64,000 bases of DNA from Tumebacillus avium (GCF_002162355.1 NZ_CP021434.1:4704001-4768000); one strand, 5' to 3'; counted from the first letter of the stretch, positions 8,727-18,566 are shown. Program-made: numbers and translations. The notes: a model not told the origin generated them from the letters alone.

Positions 8727-10433
8727 CTATGGCGTTTGGTTTGACATGTTGACCGATGGAACGGTGAGCAGATTCGCAGGCAGCGGCGCTGCCACGGCGC
8801 TTTTTTCCGGCAGCTCTTCCGGCACCAGGGAAAGATCGATCACCTGCTCGATGCGCTCGACCGGAATGATCTCGAGGCCTTCGAACGTTTTGAAAATGTC
8901 TTGCCAGTTGTCTTTCGGAATCACCACGCGGGTCGCCCCGGCCTGCTTGGCCGCTTCGACTTTGGCGATCACGCCGCCGATCGGTTTCACAAATCCGCGA
9001 ATCGACACTTCGCCGGTCATCGCCAGACGGTTGTCGACCGGGATGCCTTTGATCGCCGAATAGATCGCCGTCGCCATCGTGATGCCGGCCGACGGACCGT
9101 CCACCGGAATGCCGCCCGGGAAGTTGACGTGCAGGTCATAGTCGAGCGGGTCGACATCCATCGTGCGGCGCAGGACGGTCATCACGTTTTCGACCGAGCC
9201 TTTCGCCATCGACTTGCGGCGGGTGCTACGCGCGCCGCCGTTGGTCTGCTCTTCTTCGACAACGCCGGTGATGTTGATCGTGCCTTTGCCGCGTTCCGAT
9301 GATTTGGCGGCGGTGACTTCGATCTCCAAGAGCATCCCCATGTTTGGACCGTAGACAGCAAGGCCGTTGACGAAGCCGACCTGCGGCATGTCCGGCACCT
9401 GCTTCTCCGGGCGCGGCGAGATCTGCGAGCAGTTGATCACCCATTCCACATCGGCGGTGGTGATGTTCTTGCGCGTTTCACCAAGCGCAATGCCTGCTGC
9501 CGTCTGCACGACGTTGACCGCTTCGCGGCCGTTGGTGGCGTATTTGGCGATCGTTTGCACCGCACCCTCTTCGATATCGAACAGGATCTTATTGGCGGCA
9601 GTGATGACGATCGACTTGATCTCATCCGGCTTCAAAGCCCGGAAGAAAATCTCCACGCAACGCGAGCGGATCGCCGGCGGAATCTCGTCGGCGGTGCGGG
9701 TCGTCGCACCGATCATCCGGAAGTCGGCCGGCAGACCGTTTTGGAAAATGTCGTGAATGTGGCTGGGAATCTGATTGTCTTCTGAGGAGTAGTAAGCGCT
9801 CTCCAGAAATACTTTGCGGTCTTCGAGAACTTTTAGCAGCTTGTTCATCTGAATCGGGTGCAGCTCACCGATCTCGTCGATGAACAGCACGCCGCCGTGT
9901 GCTTTTGTGACGGCGCCCGGCTTCGGCTGCGGGATGCCCGCCATGCCCATCGCCCCGGCCCCTTGGTAGATCGGATCATGCACCGAACCGATCAACGGGT
10001 CGGCGATGCCCCGCTCATCGAAACGGGCGGTGGTGGCGTCGAGTTCAATAAACTTGGCGTCTTTGCTAAAAGGCGACACCTGATTCTTTTTGGCTTCAGA
10101 CAGCACGAGCCGCGCGGCAGCCGTCTTGCCGACGCCAGGCGGTCCGTAAATGATGACGTGCTGCGGATTCGGGCCGCAAAGCGCGGCGCGCAATGCTTTA
10201 ATCCCGTCAGCTTGCCCAACGATCTCTTCGAACTTGGTCGGACGCGTTTTTTCCGCCAACGGTTCGGTCAAAGCGATCGCCCGCATCTTGCGCAATTTCT
10301 CCAGCTCTTTTTTCGATTCGCTCTCAATGGCGGAGCGGTTGTTCTGCTGGGCTTTTAACTGGTTCCAAAAATAGAGCCCGATGACGACAGCAAAGAACAC
10401 TTGCACCAGACTCAGGATCATTGTGAAACTCAT
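8727..10433 (-). CDS. lonB: Membrane-anchored ATP-dependent protease LonB
   Basis: 568 aa. One N-terminal transmembrane segment (about residues 4-22) precedes an AAA+ domain with Walker A GPPGVGKT and a C-terminal Lon protease domain with catalytic Ser448 in VDGPSAG. It lacks the N-terminal LON domain of LonA. In B. subtilis the orthologue is made in the forespore and degrades sporulation-related substrates. ATG 10433 follows gagggggg; the in-frame codons upstream have no better signal. It sits between clpX and lon, as in B. subtilis. Confidence 0.95.
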   Translation of the reverse strand: MSFTMILSLVQVFFAVVIGLYFWNQLKAQQNNRSAIESESKKELEKLRKMRAIALTEPLAEKTRPTKFEEIVGQADGIKALRAALCGPNPQHVIIYGPPGVGKTAAARLVLSEAKKNQVSPFSKDAKFIELDATTARFDERGIADPLIGSVHDPIYQGAGAMGMAGIPQPKPGAVTKAHGGVLFIDEIGELHPIQMNKLLKVLEDRKVFLESAYYSSEDNQIPSHIHDIFQNGLPADFRMIGATTRTADEIPPAIRSRCVEIFFRALKPDEIKSIVITAANKILFDIEEGAVQTIAKYATNGREAVNVVQTAAGIALGETRKNITTADVEWVINCSQISPRPEKQVPDMPQVGFVNGLAVYGPNMGMLLEIEVTAAKSSERGKGTINITGVVEEEQTNGGARSTRRKSMAKGSVENVMTVLRRTMDVDPLDYDLHVNFPGGIPVDGPSAGITMATAIYSAIKGIPVDNRLAMTGEVSIRGFVKPIGGVIAKVEAAKQAGATRVVIPKDNWQDIFKTFEGLEIIPVERIEQVIDLSLVPEELPEKSAVAAPLPANLLTVPSVNMSNQTP

Positions 10434-10522
10434 CGTTTGCGTCCCCCCCTCAACTTTCACGATCCAAAGCATTGGATTTAGTATGTCCCCAGAAAAGCCA
10501 AGTAAAACCTTTGCAGAAATGA

Positions 10523-10556
10523 AAAAGAACCGACTCCAGTGAATGGAATCGGTTCT
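10523..10556 (-). terminator. Terminator of clpX
   Basis: Minus-strand stem gaaccgattcca / tggagtcggttc followed by TTTTT. Confidence 0.85.
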
Positions 10557-10571
10557 GATCGAGAGCCCGGT

Positions 10572-11825
10572 TTACGCCGGCTCTTCTTGTTTGGTTTTGC
10601 CGTCTTGAGTGATCAAGCTCGGCGCTTTGCCGTCGGTGATCGACTCTTGCGTGATCACACACTTGACCACATCTTCGCGGGACGGCAGGTCGAACATCAC
10701 GTCGAGCATCGTCGACTCGATGATCGCGCGCAGACCCCGCGCACCGGTCTTGCGCTTGATCGCTTCTTTCGCGATCTCTTCCAGCGCTTCGTCGGTGAAC
10801 TCCAGTTCGACGTTGTCCATCTGGAGCAGACGGTTGTATTGCTTGACGATCGCGTTCTTCGGCTCGGTCAAAATGCGCTTCAGCGCTTCGACGTCGAGCG
10901 GTTCGAGCGCAGTCAAGACCGGCAGACGACCAACAAATTCCGGAATCAGGCCGTAGCGCTGCAAATCTTCCGGCATCAGGCGGGAAAGCACGAACTCGCG
11001 CTCGTCTTTCTTCTGATCTGTCTGGCCGAAACCGATCACCTTTTCGCCCATCCGACGCTTGATGATCGACTCCATGCCGTCAAATGCGCCGCCGCAGATG
11101 AACATGATGTCTTTCGTGTCGATCTGGATGAACTCTTGGTGCGGATGCTTGCGTCCCCCTTGCGGCGGTACGCTTGCCGTCGTGCCTTCGAGGATCTTGA
11201 GCAGCGCTTGCTGCACGCCTTCACCCGAAACGTCACGCGTGATCGACGGGTTCTCCGACTTGCGGGCGATCTTGTCGATCTCGTCGATGTAGATGATGCC
11301 CTTTTGCGCCTTCTCCACATCGTAATCTGCCGCTTGAATCAGACGGAGCAGCACGTTTTCCACGTCTTCCCCAACATAACCCGCTTCGGTCAGCGATGTT
11401 GCATCGGCGATGGCAAACGGAACGTTCAGGATGCGCGCCAACGTCTGAGCGAGCAGCGTCTTACCGCTGCCGGTCGGGCCGATCAGCAGGATGTTCGACT
11501 TGGAGAGCTCGACTTCTTCGTTTTTCGCTTGCGTGTTGATCCGCTTGTAGTGGTTATACACAGCAACCGCGAGCGCCTTCTTCGCCTGATCCTGGCCGAT
11601 GACGTATTGATCAAGGATATCCCGAATCTCACCCGGCTTCGGGATGTCTTTCATCTCAAACTCTTCCTCTTCGCCAAGCTCCTCTTCGACGATCTCGTTG
11701 CACAGCTCGATGCACTCGTCACAAATATAAACACCTGGTCCAGCGACCAGTTTGCGCACTTGGTCTTGGGTCTTGCCGCAGAACGAACACTTCAGTTGCC
11801 CTTTGTCATCATTGAATTTGAACAT
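10572..11825 (-). CDS. clpX: ATP-dependent Clp protease ATP-binding subunit ClpX
   Basis: Unfoldase that feeds substrates to ClpP, 417 aa. The N-terminal zinc-binding domain has Cys13, Cys16, Cys35 and Cys38. Walker A GPTGSGKT is at residues 116-123. The pore loop GYVGEDVE and an IGF-type ClpP-docking tripeptide (VIGFGQ) are visible, so interaction with ClpP is expected. It lies downstream of tig, with a terminator in between. Confidence 0.97.
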   Translation of the reverse strand: MFKFNDDKGQLKCSFCGKTQDQVRKLVAGPGVYICDECIELCNEIVEEELGEEEEFEMKDIPKPGEIRDILDQYVIGQDQAKKALAVAVYNHYKRINTQAKNEEVELSKSNILLIGPTGSGKTLLAQTLARILNVPFAIADATSLTEAGYVGEDVENVLLRLIQAADYDVEKAQKGIIYIDEIDKIARKSENPSITRDVSGEGVQQALLKILEGTTASVPPQGGRKHPHQEFIQIDTKDIMFICGGAFDGMESIIKRRMGEKVIGFGQTDQKKDEREFVLSRLMPEDLQRYGLIPEFVGRLPVLTALEPLDVEALKRILTEPKNAIVKQYNRLLQMDNVELEFTDEALEEIAKEAIKRKTGARGLRAIIESTMLDVMFDLPSREDVVKCVITQESITDGKAPSLITQDGKTKQEEPA

Positions 11826-11899
11826 CGTAAACCTCCCTTACGTAAAGTGCCCGCGACAACCTGCCAACTGAATCAATCGACTCGCATTATGTATTTTGG

Positions 11900-11932
11900 A
11901 AAAACAAGGCACCTTTATGCAAAGTGCCTTGT
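11900..11932 (-). terminator. Terminator of tig
   Basis: Stem acaaggcac / gtgccttgt followed by a T tract (TTTT) on the minus strand, about 40 bp after the tig stop codon. Confidence 0.75.
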
Positions 11933-11972
11933 CTCCTCCAGAACCTATTTTGGTAATGCAGATATGTGGGAA

Positions 11973-13277
11973 CTACTCAACTTTCGCAGATTCAACAAGG
12001 ACTGCGATCGTCTTGCGAGTTTTGATGTCGTTGTGCAGGTTGGACAGACCCGGATCACGCGCTTCGAGGATGCTCTTCACGCGCTCCACTTCCATTTTAG
12101 CGGAAGCAGCGATTTTCTCCAGTTCTGTATTGATTTCGCCTTCGGTTGCTTCGATTCCTTCTGCAGCGGTGACTGCTTCCAGAACCAGACCGGTGCGGAC
12201 ACGGTTGACCGCTTGACCGCGGAACTCGTCTTTCAGGCCTTCGACAGAAGCGCCGGTGAACTGAACGTACGCGTCAAACGGAATGCCTTGCTGTTGCAGA
12301 CGCTGTTTGAAGTCGTTCATCAGGAATTCGATCTCGTTGTCGATCATCGCTTCCGGAATTTCGATGGTAGCGTTCTCAACCGCTTGGTTGATTACCGCTT
12401 CCTCAACGTGCATCTGTGCGTCATGCTCAGCTTTTTCTTTGAGTTTATTCTCGATGTCAGCCTTCAATTCGTCAAGGGTGTTGAACTCGGAGATATCCTT
12501 GACAAACTCGTCGTCGAGCGCCGGCAGCTGCTTGCGCTTGACTTCGTTCAGGGTCACTTTGAAGACAGCCGGCTGGCCTGCGAGGGTCGCGACATGGTAC
12601 GCTTCCGGGAAGTTGACGGTGATCTCCTTCTCCTCGCCTTTCTTCATGCCGACGATTTGCTCTTCAAAGCCCGGGATGAAGGTGTTGGAGCCGATTTCGA
12701 GCTGGTAGTTGTCCGCTTCGCCGCCTTCGAAAGCTTCGCCGTTGACGAAACCTTTGAAGTCGATGTTGACGAGGTCGCCGTTTTCAACAGCAACGCCGTC
12801 TTCAGCAACCACGATCTCAGCGTGGGAACCTTGCAGGTTCGCAAGCTCTGCGTCGATCGCTTCAGCCGTTACGGAGAAGTCTTTCTTCTCAACGGTCAGG
12901 CCTTTGTAAGCGCCCAGTTCAACTTCCGGCTTGACGGTGACGGTCGCCTTGATTACAGCGGCCTCGTTTTTGCCGAATTGAAGAACGTCGATCTCCGGAC
13001 GGTCAACCGGCGTAATGTTCGCCTCTTTGACTGCAGCCGTGTAGGCTTCCGATAACAGGATATCCAGCGCGTCTTGATATAATACCTCAACGCCAAAGCG
13101 GTTTTCGAAGATCTGGCGCGGCACTTTGCCTTTGCGGAAGCCCGGAACTGCTACGGTCTTCGCTGCTTTCTTGAACGCTTGGTCCAGTGCGTCGTTGACA
13201 TGCTCTGCGCCAACCTCGAATTCAAGAACGCCAACGTTCTTCTCTATTTTTTCCCAATTCTTAACTACTACTGCCAT
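11973..13277 (-). CDS. tig: Trigger factor (ribosome-bound chaperone and prolyl isomerase)
   Basis: 434 aa, the usual length. The N-terminal ribosome-binding domain carries the signature GFRKGKVP near residue 45, followed by an FKBP-type isomerase domain (about 150-245) and the helical C-terminal chaperone domain. ATG 13277 follows ggagg; the open frame starts nine codons earlier without a ribosome-binding site. Own promoter just upstream. The order tig-clpX-lonB-lon matches B. subtilis. Confidence 0.97.
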   Translation of the reverse strand: MAVVVKNWEKIEKNVGVLEFEVGAEHVNDALDQAFKKAAKTVAVPGFRKGKVPRQIFENRFGVEVLYQDALDILLSEAYTAAVKEANITPVDRPEIDVLQFGKNEAAVIKATVTVKPEVELGAYKGLTVEKKDFSVTAEAIDAELANLQGSHAEIVVAEDGVAVENGDLVNIDFKGFVNGEAFEGGEADNYQLEIGSNTFIPGFEEQIVGMKKGEEKEITVNFPEAYHVATLAGQPAVFKVTLNEVKRKQLPALDDEFVKDISEFNTLDELKADIENKLKEKAEHDAQMHVEEAVINQAVENATIEIPEAMIDNEIEFLMNDFKQRLQQQGIPFDAYVQFTGASVEGLKDEFRGQAVNRVRTGLVLEAVTAAEGIEATEGEINTELEKIAASAKMEVERVKSILEARDPGLSNLHNDIKTRKTIAVLVESAKVE

Positions 13278-13381
13278 CTGTGAATCCTCCCTTGAATCAA
13301 CCAATGCGGAAAACGCTGCCTTGTATGTAGTACTGTGGCTTGTCCACGCATGTTTTCAATGTAGATTGATACAACCACCAC

Positions 13382-13409
13382 ATTATATCACAAATGGGGA
13401 TAAGTTCAA
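13382..13409 (-). promoter_or_regulatory. Sigma-A type promoter of tig
   Basis: Minus strand TTGAAC (13404-13409), 16-bp spacer, TATAAT (13382-13387), about 105 bp upstream of the start codon. Confidence 0.65.
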
Positions 13410-13412
13410 ACA

Positions 13413-13444
13413 CAAAAACACCCCCATCTTCACGACGGAGGTGT
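13413..13444 (-). terminator. Terminator of the tRNA operon
   Basis: Minus-strand stem acacctcc / gggggtgt followed by TTTTTG, about 25 bp after the last tRNA gene. Confidence 0.7.
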
Positions 13445-13466
13445 CCATTTTCTGGAAGTGTTAAGT

Positions 13467-13541
13467 TGGCTGGGGTGGAAGGGATCGAACCTTCGCATGA
13501 CGGAGTCAAAGTCCGTTGCCTTACCGCTTGGCGACACCCCA
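13467..13541 (-). tRNA. tRNA-Gln (anticodon TTG)
   Basis: The cloverleaf folds with acceptor TGGGGTG/CACCCCA, anticodon stem ACGGA/TCCGT and loop CTTTGAC. The 3' CCA is encoded (13467-13469). Last gene of the four-tRNA operon. Confidence 0.93.
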
Positions 13542-13557
13542 AAAAGAAAAAAATCAA

Positions 13558-13634
13558 TGGGGCGACCGAGGGGAATCGAACCCCCGAATGCCAGAGCCAC
13601 AATCTGGTGCGTTAACCACTTCGCCACGGCCGCC
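13558..13634 (-). tRNA. tRNA-His (anticodon GTG)
   Basis: Anticodon loop TTGTGGC in stem CCAGA/TCTGG. An extra G at -1 faces C73, the histidine identity pair. CCA is encoded at 13558-13560. Confidence 0.94.
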
Positions 13635-13639
13635 ATTGA

Positions 13640-13716
<77 letters not shown>

Positions 13717-13722
13717 AAGTTA

Positions 13723-13796
13723 TGGAGCGGGTGATGGGAATCGAACCCACGCGACCAGCTTGGAAGGCTGGAGTTCTACCATTGAACTACACCCGC
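13723..13796 (-). tRNA. tRNA-Gly (anticodon TCC)
   Basis: Acceptor GCGGGTG/CACCCGC, anticodon loop CTTCCAA in stem CCAGC/GCTGG, CCA encoded at 13723-13725. First gene of the operon. Confidence 0.94.
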
Positions 13797-13838
13797 GCAT
13801 GTTAAAGAAAGTGTGTCGCTCTTGCGGCGACGAAAGTT

Positions 13839-13868
13839 AGTATACAACAGAACGAAACTGAAAGTCAA
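13839..13868 (-). promoter_or_regulatory. Promoter of the tRNA operon
   Basis: Minus strand TTGACT (13863-13868), 18-bp spacer, TATACT (13839-13844), with transcription expected about 35 bp before tRNA-Gly. Confidence 0.7.
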
Positions 13869-13894
13869 CACTTCCGAGCCGGAAAGTTTCGGCA

Positions 13895-13930
13895 GAAAAA
13901 AGACCGCCGACGTTTGCTGTCAGCGGTCTT
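13895..13930 (-). terminator. Terminator of the rph-rdgB-ysnB unit
   Basis: Minus-strand stem aagaccgctgac / gtcggcggtctt followed by TTTTT, overlapping the ysnB stop region. Confidence 0.8.
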
Positions 13931-14480
13931 ATCGTACCGAAAAGACATGCTCCATGTCAAAGGCGGGAATCCGCGTTCCATCGAGCGTATAAAAGCAAAA
14001 TTGCCCGTGCACCCCGTCTTCCCTCGCGCTCAGTTCCAATACGGCATACGTGCACACCGTATAGCCGCGCGGATAGGACAGGCTGCCCGGATTGAGAAAC
14101 ACACAGCCGTCTTCTACATATAAGACGGGCGTGTGCGTGTGACCAAACACGGTGAACTGCACGCCGTGCTCCGCCGCTTTGTACAAGAGCTGCAAAGGTG
14201 AGGTTTTGACATTCACCGTATGCCCGTGCAGCAGCAGGGCGGACACGCCAAGCAGGTCGAGCGTCTTTTCCTCCGCTTCGATCCCGTACGGGTCGCAGTT
14301 GCCGCAGACGGTGACCGAGTTCGGATACGCCCCGTCGAGCACATCTTCCGCGTGGTCGCCCGCGTGCAGGAGCAGATCATAGCCGCCCATCCTCTCCTGC
14401 AGCTGCGCGATCACCTCATCGATGCGGTCGGTCCGCCCGTGCGAGTCGGAGATGATCAATACGCGATACGCAGCGGTCAT
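13929..14480 (-). CDS. ysnB: YfcE/MJ0936-family metallophosphoesterase
   Basis: 183-aa calcineurin-like phosphoesterase. All metal-ligand motifs are visible: SDSHG near residue 11, HAGDHAED, GNCD and a C-terminal GHTH. The start overlaps the rdgB stop (ATGA). In B. subtilis the equivalent gene ysnB lies at the same place behind rdgB (ysnA). The natural substrate is not known; family members hydrolyse phosphodiesters in vitro. Confidence 0.88.
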   Translation of the reverse strand: MTAAYRVLIISDSHGRTDRIDEVIAQLQERMGGYDLLLHAGDHAEDVLDGAYPNSVTVCGNCDPYGIEAEEKTLDLLGVSALLLHGHTVNVKTSPLQLLYKAAEHGVQFTVFGHTHTPVLYVEDGCVFLNPGSLSYPRGYTVCTYAVLELSAREDGVHGQFCFYTLDGTRIPAFDMEHVFSVR

Positions 14481-15118
14481 TCGCCGATCCCTTTGTCCGT
14501 TTCGCTCTCTGCGCCTGTGTGGCCTTCCATCTTCAGCATCTCGATCATGCCGCGCAGCGCTTTCGCCCGGTGCGAGATCAGATTTTTCTCTTCCAATGAA
14601 AGTTCGGCCAAGGTTTTGTCGCGGTCGGGCAACACAAACAACGGATCATAGCCAAATCCCTGCGTGCCACGCCCAGCGCGTAAAATAGCGCCGTCTAGCG
14701 TCCCGAACGAGACCAGGGTCTCCTGCCCCGGCCGGGCCAGCGCGATCGCCGAAACGAAACGGGCCGTCCGGCTCTCATCGCTCACCTCGGCGAGTTCGCC
14801 GACCAGTTTGGTGTTGTTTTCCACATCGGTCGCGTGTTCGCCGGCGTACCTTGCCGAATAGACGCCGGGACGCCCTTGCAGCGCGTCGACTTCCAGGCCG
14901 GAGTCATCGGCCAGCGCCGGCATATGGTAGGCCTTGGCGATCTCCTCCGCCTTTTTGATCGCGTTGCCGGCAAACGTGTCCTTGTCCTCGACGACGTCAG
15001 GCGCGTCTTGCGGCACCGCTTCGACATGCCAGCCCAGCTCGGCGAAAAAGTGCTGAAACTCTTTGACTTTGCCTTGGTTCTTGGTGGCAAGAAGAAGTTT
15101 GGTTTGAAACTGTCCCAT
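14477..15118 (-). CDS. rdgB: XTP/dITP diphosphatase (HAM1/RdgB family)
   Basis: House-cleaning pyrophosphatase that removes ITP, dITP and XTP, 213 aa. It starts with the family motif LLATKNQGKVKEF and contains ADDSGLEVDAL and, near the C terminus, the FGYDPLF and SHRAKAL motifs. ATG 15118 follows ggaggtcagtg; a GTG lies one codon before. It is part of the row rph-rdgB-ysnB, coupled to ysnB by a 4-nt overlap. Confidence 0.95.
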   Translation of the reverse strand: MGQFQTKLLLATKNQGKVKEFQHFFAELGWHVEAVPQDAPDVVEDKDTFAGNAIKKAEEIAKAYHMPALADDSGLEVDALQGRPGVYSARYAGEHATDVENNTKLVGELAEVSDESRTARFVSAIALARPGQETLVSFGTLDGAILRAGRGTQGFGYDPLFVLPDRDKTLAELSLEEKNLISHRAKALRGMIEMLKMEGHTGAESETDKGIGE

Positions 15119-15155
15119 CACTGACCTCCGATTGCTCCCCTATGTAAAAAGCCGC

Positions 15156-15914
15156 TTAGGCGTTTTGCATCGCATTTTTCGCGATCAAATTGGTGATCTG
15201 CTCACCCAGCACTTCCTTTTGCAAAGCGATCCACTTTTCGCTGCCGATCTTGCCGAGTTCCAGCATCTTGTGCAGTTCGTCCATCGAGAACGTCGCTTCT
15301 TCGCCGGTGCCTTGCAGCTCGACAAAACGTCCGGCGCCGGTCATCACGATGTTCATGTCGACGTTGGCTGCCGAGTCTTCGTGGTAGTTTAGGTCGAGCA
15401 CCGCCTGATCGCCGACCATGCCGACAGAGACCGCCGCCAGAAAATCGGTGATCGGCAAGGAGCTGAGCGAACCTTTTTCCACTTGCTTGTGCAAAGCGTC
15501 AGCCAGCGCGACAAAAGCGCCGGTGATCGACGCGGTGCGGGTGCCGCCGTCCGCCTGAATCACGTCGCAGTCCAGCCACAAGGTTTTTTCGCCAAGCGCT
15601 TTCAAATCGACGATGGCGCGCAAAGCCCGTCCGATCAGACGCTGAATTTCCATCGTGCGCCCGCCGACTTTGCCGCGCGAAGATTCGCGCTGGTTGCGGG
15701 TGCCGGTCGCACGCGGCAGCATGCCGTATTCAGCGGTGATCCAGCCCGTGCCGGAATTGCGCAGGAACGGCGGAACTTTGTCCTCGACCGTCGCCGTGCA
15801 GATCACTTTCGTGTCGCCGACTGAGATCAAAACCGATCCTTCAGCATGTTTGATGTAATTGCGTTCAATGGTAATCGTGCGGGTTTCGTTCGGTTGACGT
15901 CCGTCCACTCGCAT
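15156..15914 (-). CDS. rph: Ribonuclease PH
   Basis: Phosphorolytic 3'-5' exoribonuclease that trims tRNA 3' ends, 252 aa. Family landmarks are [12 protein letters not shown] at the N terminus, [14 protein letters not shown], and the phosphate-binding region with [14 protein letters not shown] 15914 is chosen because the conserved RVDGR follows at once and ggggagg lies upstream; the open frame extends 15 codons further. It is the first gene of the unit with rdgB and ysnB. Confidence 0.95.
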   Translation of the reverse strand: MRVDGRQPNETRTITIERNYIKHAEGSVLISVGDTKVICTATVEDKVPPFLRNSGTGWITAEYGMLPRATGTRNQRESSRGKVGGRTMEIQRLIGRALRAIVDLKALGEKTLWLDCDVIQADGGTRTASITGAFVALADALHKQVEKGSLSSLPITDFLAAVSVGMVGDQAVLDLNYHEDSAANVDMNIVMTGAGRFVELQGTGEEATFSMDELHKMLELGKIGSEKWIALQKEVLGEQITNLIAKNAMQNA

Positions 15915-16000
15915 TCCTTGAAGACCTCCCCTGGTTCCCATAAGATACTCTGATAGCATAACCTTATTTTCCCGTTTCCACTACCCCAAACTTTGCCAAC

Positions 16001-16036
16001 AAAAAACCAACGAGACCATGGATCCCGTTGGTTTTT
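16001..16036 (-). terminator. Terminator of gerM
   Basis: Minus-strand stem aaaaaccaacggga / tctcgttggtttttt, directly behind the gerM stop codon. Confidence 0.8.
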
Positions 16037-16050
16037 GCCTGCTGTCGAGC

Positions 16051-17052
16051 TTACAGCTTCTGCTCGTTGATCGTCTGCGGGATCAGCACCGGCTGGGTCA
16101 GGTCGAGCCCTTCGCTTGCTTTCGGCGCTTTCTCGCCGACGGTAAACTTGACTTTGTCCACGTCCGCATTCGCTGCGACCGACAGGACGATCGAGTTGAC
16201 CATCTGGTTGGTGCTGCCGCCGTCTGCCGCCAGTTCGGAAGCGAAGTCGAGCGTCGCCGTCTTCTCCGCCACCGCCGACTTGTTCAGCTTGAGCTCCGGC
16301 GAGACCACCGGCTCCAGCGCGTCGCTGTGCGGGCCTTTGGCCAGCTCCGCCAGCGTCAGTTCGATCATGTTCTGATCGGCACGCTTCGGCACCATGCGGG
16401 TGACCGGCACGAGATAGGAGAAGTTGGAGTCGTTGCTCTTGCCTTCAAAATACAAGGTGAGCGCCGTTGCGTTCGACGGCGAGAGGTTGGAGGTCAGCTG
16501 CAGGTTGATGCCGCCCTCGCGCGAGATCGGGTCGCCGATCGGGGTGCCGTTTTTCAACGTGTTCATCATATGGCCTTCGACCATGAATTGAACCTTGTTG
16601 ATGCTCTCTAGGCCGGTCAGGCTCCAGACCACCGCATCGACCATCGCCTGCTCATCGGCGCTCGTTTTCAGCTCGTTGACTTCTTTGGTGAAGTCGACTT
16701 TCGCCACGCCTTCGTTGATCGAGACGCCGCGGATCTTGGTGCCTTCAGGCAGCACGTTGCGGAAGCCGGTGCCGACGAGCGATGCATCGCCGCTGCCCCC
16801 GGCGATCATATTCTGCAAAGTGGCTTGAGCCACGCTGTTCGTTTTTTCCATCTTGACGTTCAGCGGAACGACAAAGCCGTTTTGATCGGCAACAAACACC
16901 GTGGTCGGCATCACATTTTCCGCCTGTTGACCTTGTCCTGTTCCTTGTGTTGATTGGGGAGCTGAAGTTTTCTCAGGTGTTGCCGAACAACCAGTTGCCG
17001 CAGCGATAGTCACCGCGAGGACACCGACTAACGCCAGTCTACGTTTGCGCAT
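16051..17052 (-). CDS. gerM: Spore germination/sporulation lipoprotein GerM
   Basis: 333 aa with a lipoprotein signal and lipobox Cys22 (AAATGC), followed by two GerM domains (about residues 75-185 and 210-325). GerM in B. subtilis is a mother-cell protein needed for sporulation and later germination, part of the channel-like complex between the two cells. ATG 17052 follows ggaggagg. The gene lies between racE and rph exactly as in B. subtilis, which strengthens the name. Confidence 0.92.
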   Translation of the reverse strand: MRKRRLALVGVLAVTIAAATGCSATPEKTSAPQSTQGTGQGQQAENVMPTTVFVADQNGFVVPLNVKMEKTNSVAQATLQNMIAGGSGDASLVGTGFRNVLPEGTKIRGVSINEGVAKVDFTKEVNELKTSADEQAMVDAVVWSLTGLESINKVQFMVEGHMMNTLKNGTPIGDPISREGGINLQLTSNLSPSNATALTLYFEGKSNDSNFSYLVPVTRMVPKRADQNMIELTLAELAKGPHSDALEPVVSPELKLNKSAVAEKTATLDFASELAADGGSTNQMVNSIVLSVAANADVDKVKFTVGEKAPKASEGLDLTQPVLIPQTINEQKL

Positions 17053-17138
17053 AATTCTTTTGTCCTCCTCCAAATTGGATTCTTGTTACATGTATACGAG
17101 CCCTTGGAGGAGATATGCTTGTATTTTGTCCAACGAGT

Positions 17139-17942
17139 TCAGGGACCTAAAACAATCCCCGTCACATCAATTTCGCGCTTCAGCCAGCGCGAGCCGACGC
17201 GTTGAAAATAATCTGCGTCACCGGTTGTGAAAAAGCGGTGCTGCGGCGCCGGATTGTCAGCGTTGAGCAGATGCTTCAGCTGCAAGATCGTGCTCGCTTC
17301 CCGGGCCGTCTCTTCGGCCGACGAGATCAGTTTTACCCCTTCGCCCATCACCTCGCCGATCAAAGGAGCGAGCAGCGGATAGTGGGTGCAGCCGAGGATC
17401 AGCGTGTCGATCCCTTCCTGCTGCAGCGGGGCGAGATAGCTTGCGACCAAGGGGTGCGCCTCCGGAGCCTCCGTGCGGTCCTCTTCGACCAGCTGCACAA
17501 ACGGCGGGCAGGACTGGTTGACCACGTAGAGGCGCGGGTTCAGCCGATGAATCTCGCGGCGGTAGGAGTCGCTCTGGATCGTCACATCGGTGCCGATGAC
17601 ACCAACGCGCTCCGATTGCGTCGCCGAGATCGCCGCGCGGCTGCCCGGCGTGATCACGCCAAGCACCGGGATCTTATAGCGGGTGCGGGCTTCTTCCAGC
17701 CCGGCTGCCGTCGCCGTGTTGCAGGCGATGATGATCATCTTTACGCCCTGCTCGGCGAGAAAGTCCATGATCTGAAACAGATAGCGTTTCACTTCGTCCG
17801 GCTCCCGGGAGCCGTAGGGGCAGCGCAGGTTATCGCCGACATAGAGGATGTTCTCCTGCGGCAGCTGCCGCAGCACTTCCGATGCCACCGTCAATCCGCC
17901 AAATCCGGAATCGAGCAAGCCGATCGGTTGTTTTGAAGTCAC
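17139..17942 (-). CDS. racE: Glutamate racemase
   Basis: Makes D-glutamate for peptidoglycan, 267 aa. Asp11 in LLDSGFGG and the two catalytic cysteines, Cys74 in ACNTATA and the later one in GCTHYP, are present. The GTG start at 17942 follows aggaaga. It sits upstream of gerM and downstream of the MarR-type gene, the B. subtilis order ysmB-racE-gerM. Confidence 0.96.
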   Translation of the reverse strand: MTSKQPIGLLDSGFGGLTVASEVLRQLPQENILYVGDNLRCPYGSREPDEVKRYLFQIMDFLAEQGVKMIIIACNTATAAGLEEARTRYKIPVLGVITPGSRAAISATQSERVGVIGTDVTIQSDSYRREIHRLNPRLYVVNQSCPPFVQLVEEDRTEAPEAHPLVASYLAPLQQEGIDTLILGCTHYPLLAPLIGEVMGEGVKLISSAEETAREASTILQLKHLLNADNPAPQHRFFTTGDADYFQRVGSRWLKREIDVTGIVLGP

Positions 17943-17984
17943 GTAAATCTTCCTTTCATAAAATACCAGCGGGTCGAGTGAAAT

Positions 17985-18024
17985 GAAAAAGCGCTTTCCA
18001 GTGCTGCTCGATCTGGAAAACGCT
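17985..18024 (-). terminator. Terminator of ysmB
   Basis: Imperfect inverted repeat agcgttttccag / ctggaaagcgct with a T tract on the minus strand. Confidence 0.7.
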
Positions 18025-18035
18025 CACTTCTATGG

Positions 18036-18479
18036 TCAATCGCTGATATGAGTATAGATTTCTTTTAGCGAAGCAACGAGCGGCTGCAAATCGGCCGCCT
18101 TCACAAATTGGAGCGCATTGCCCAAATGCTCGCGGCGTTTGGCCAGCACGCGCTCAATCAGGTCGGTGCCTTTCTCCATCATATGCAAGCGAACGACGCG
18201 ACGGTCACTCTTGTCGCGCACCCGTTCCACCAGTTGGTTGCGTTCCATCCGGTCCACAAGGTCGGTCGTGGTGCTGTAAGCCAAATGGAGCTTGGCACTT
18301 AGTTCGCCGATCGTCAAGTCGCCGAATTCATGCAGGTAGACCAGCGCATCAAATTGCGGCGGCGTGATATTAAAATCGGACAGTAACTCGCGTCCTCTGC
18401 GTCGAACTTCTTTCGAAATCTGGCGCAGCACAAGCTCGATCTCGTGTACAAGATCTGCATGGATCTTTTGCTCTGGCAT
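18036..18479 (-). CDS. ysmB: MarR-family transcriptional regulator
   Basis: 147 aa with a winged helix-turn-helix of the MarR type. The recognition region is LTIGELSAKLHLAYSTTTDL (residues about 54-73), followed by the wing with RVRDKSDRRVVRL. Position next to racE and gerM corresponds to B. subtilis ysmB, whose targets I do not know. An MFS exporter lies directly upstream on the same strand, a common MarR target, but it has its own terminator. Confidence 0.85.
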   Translation of the reverse strand: MPEQKIHADLVHEIELVLRQISKEVRRRGRELLSDFNITPPQFDALVYLHEFGDLTIGELSAKLHLAYSTTTDLVDRMERNQLVERVRDKSDRRVVRLHMMEKGTDLIERVLAKRREHLGNALQFVKAADLQPLVASLKEIYTHISD

Positions 18480-18535
18480 CTATCGATCCTCCCGTGGATA
18501 CTACTACCAATCTATTTTATCATAATTCCAAAAGA

Positions 18536-18566
18536 AATAAAACCCTGCGCACACGCGCAAGGTTTT
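18536..18566 (-). terminator. Terminator of the first MFS gene
   Basis: Stem aaaaccttgcgc / gcgcagggtttt with a four-base loop, overlapping the stop codon of the MFS gene. Confidence 0.75.

Noticed and set aside
10539..13055. 838-codon open frame on the plus strand
   Set aside because: Antisense to clpX and tig and running across their intergenic terminator; composition is His/Arg/Asp-rich as expected for a shadow frame.
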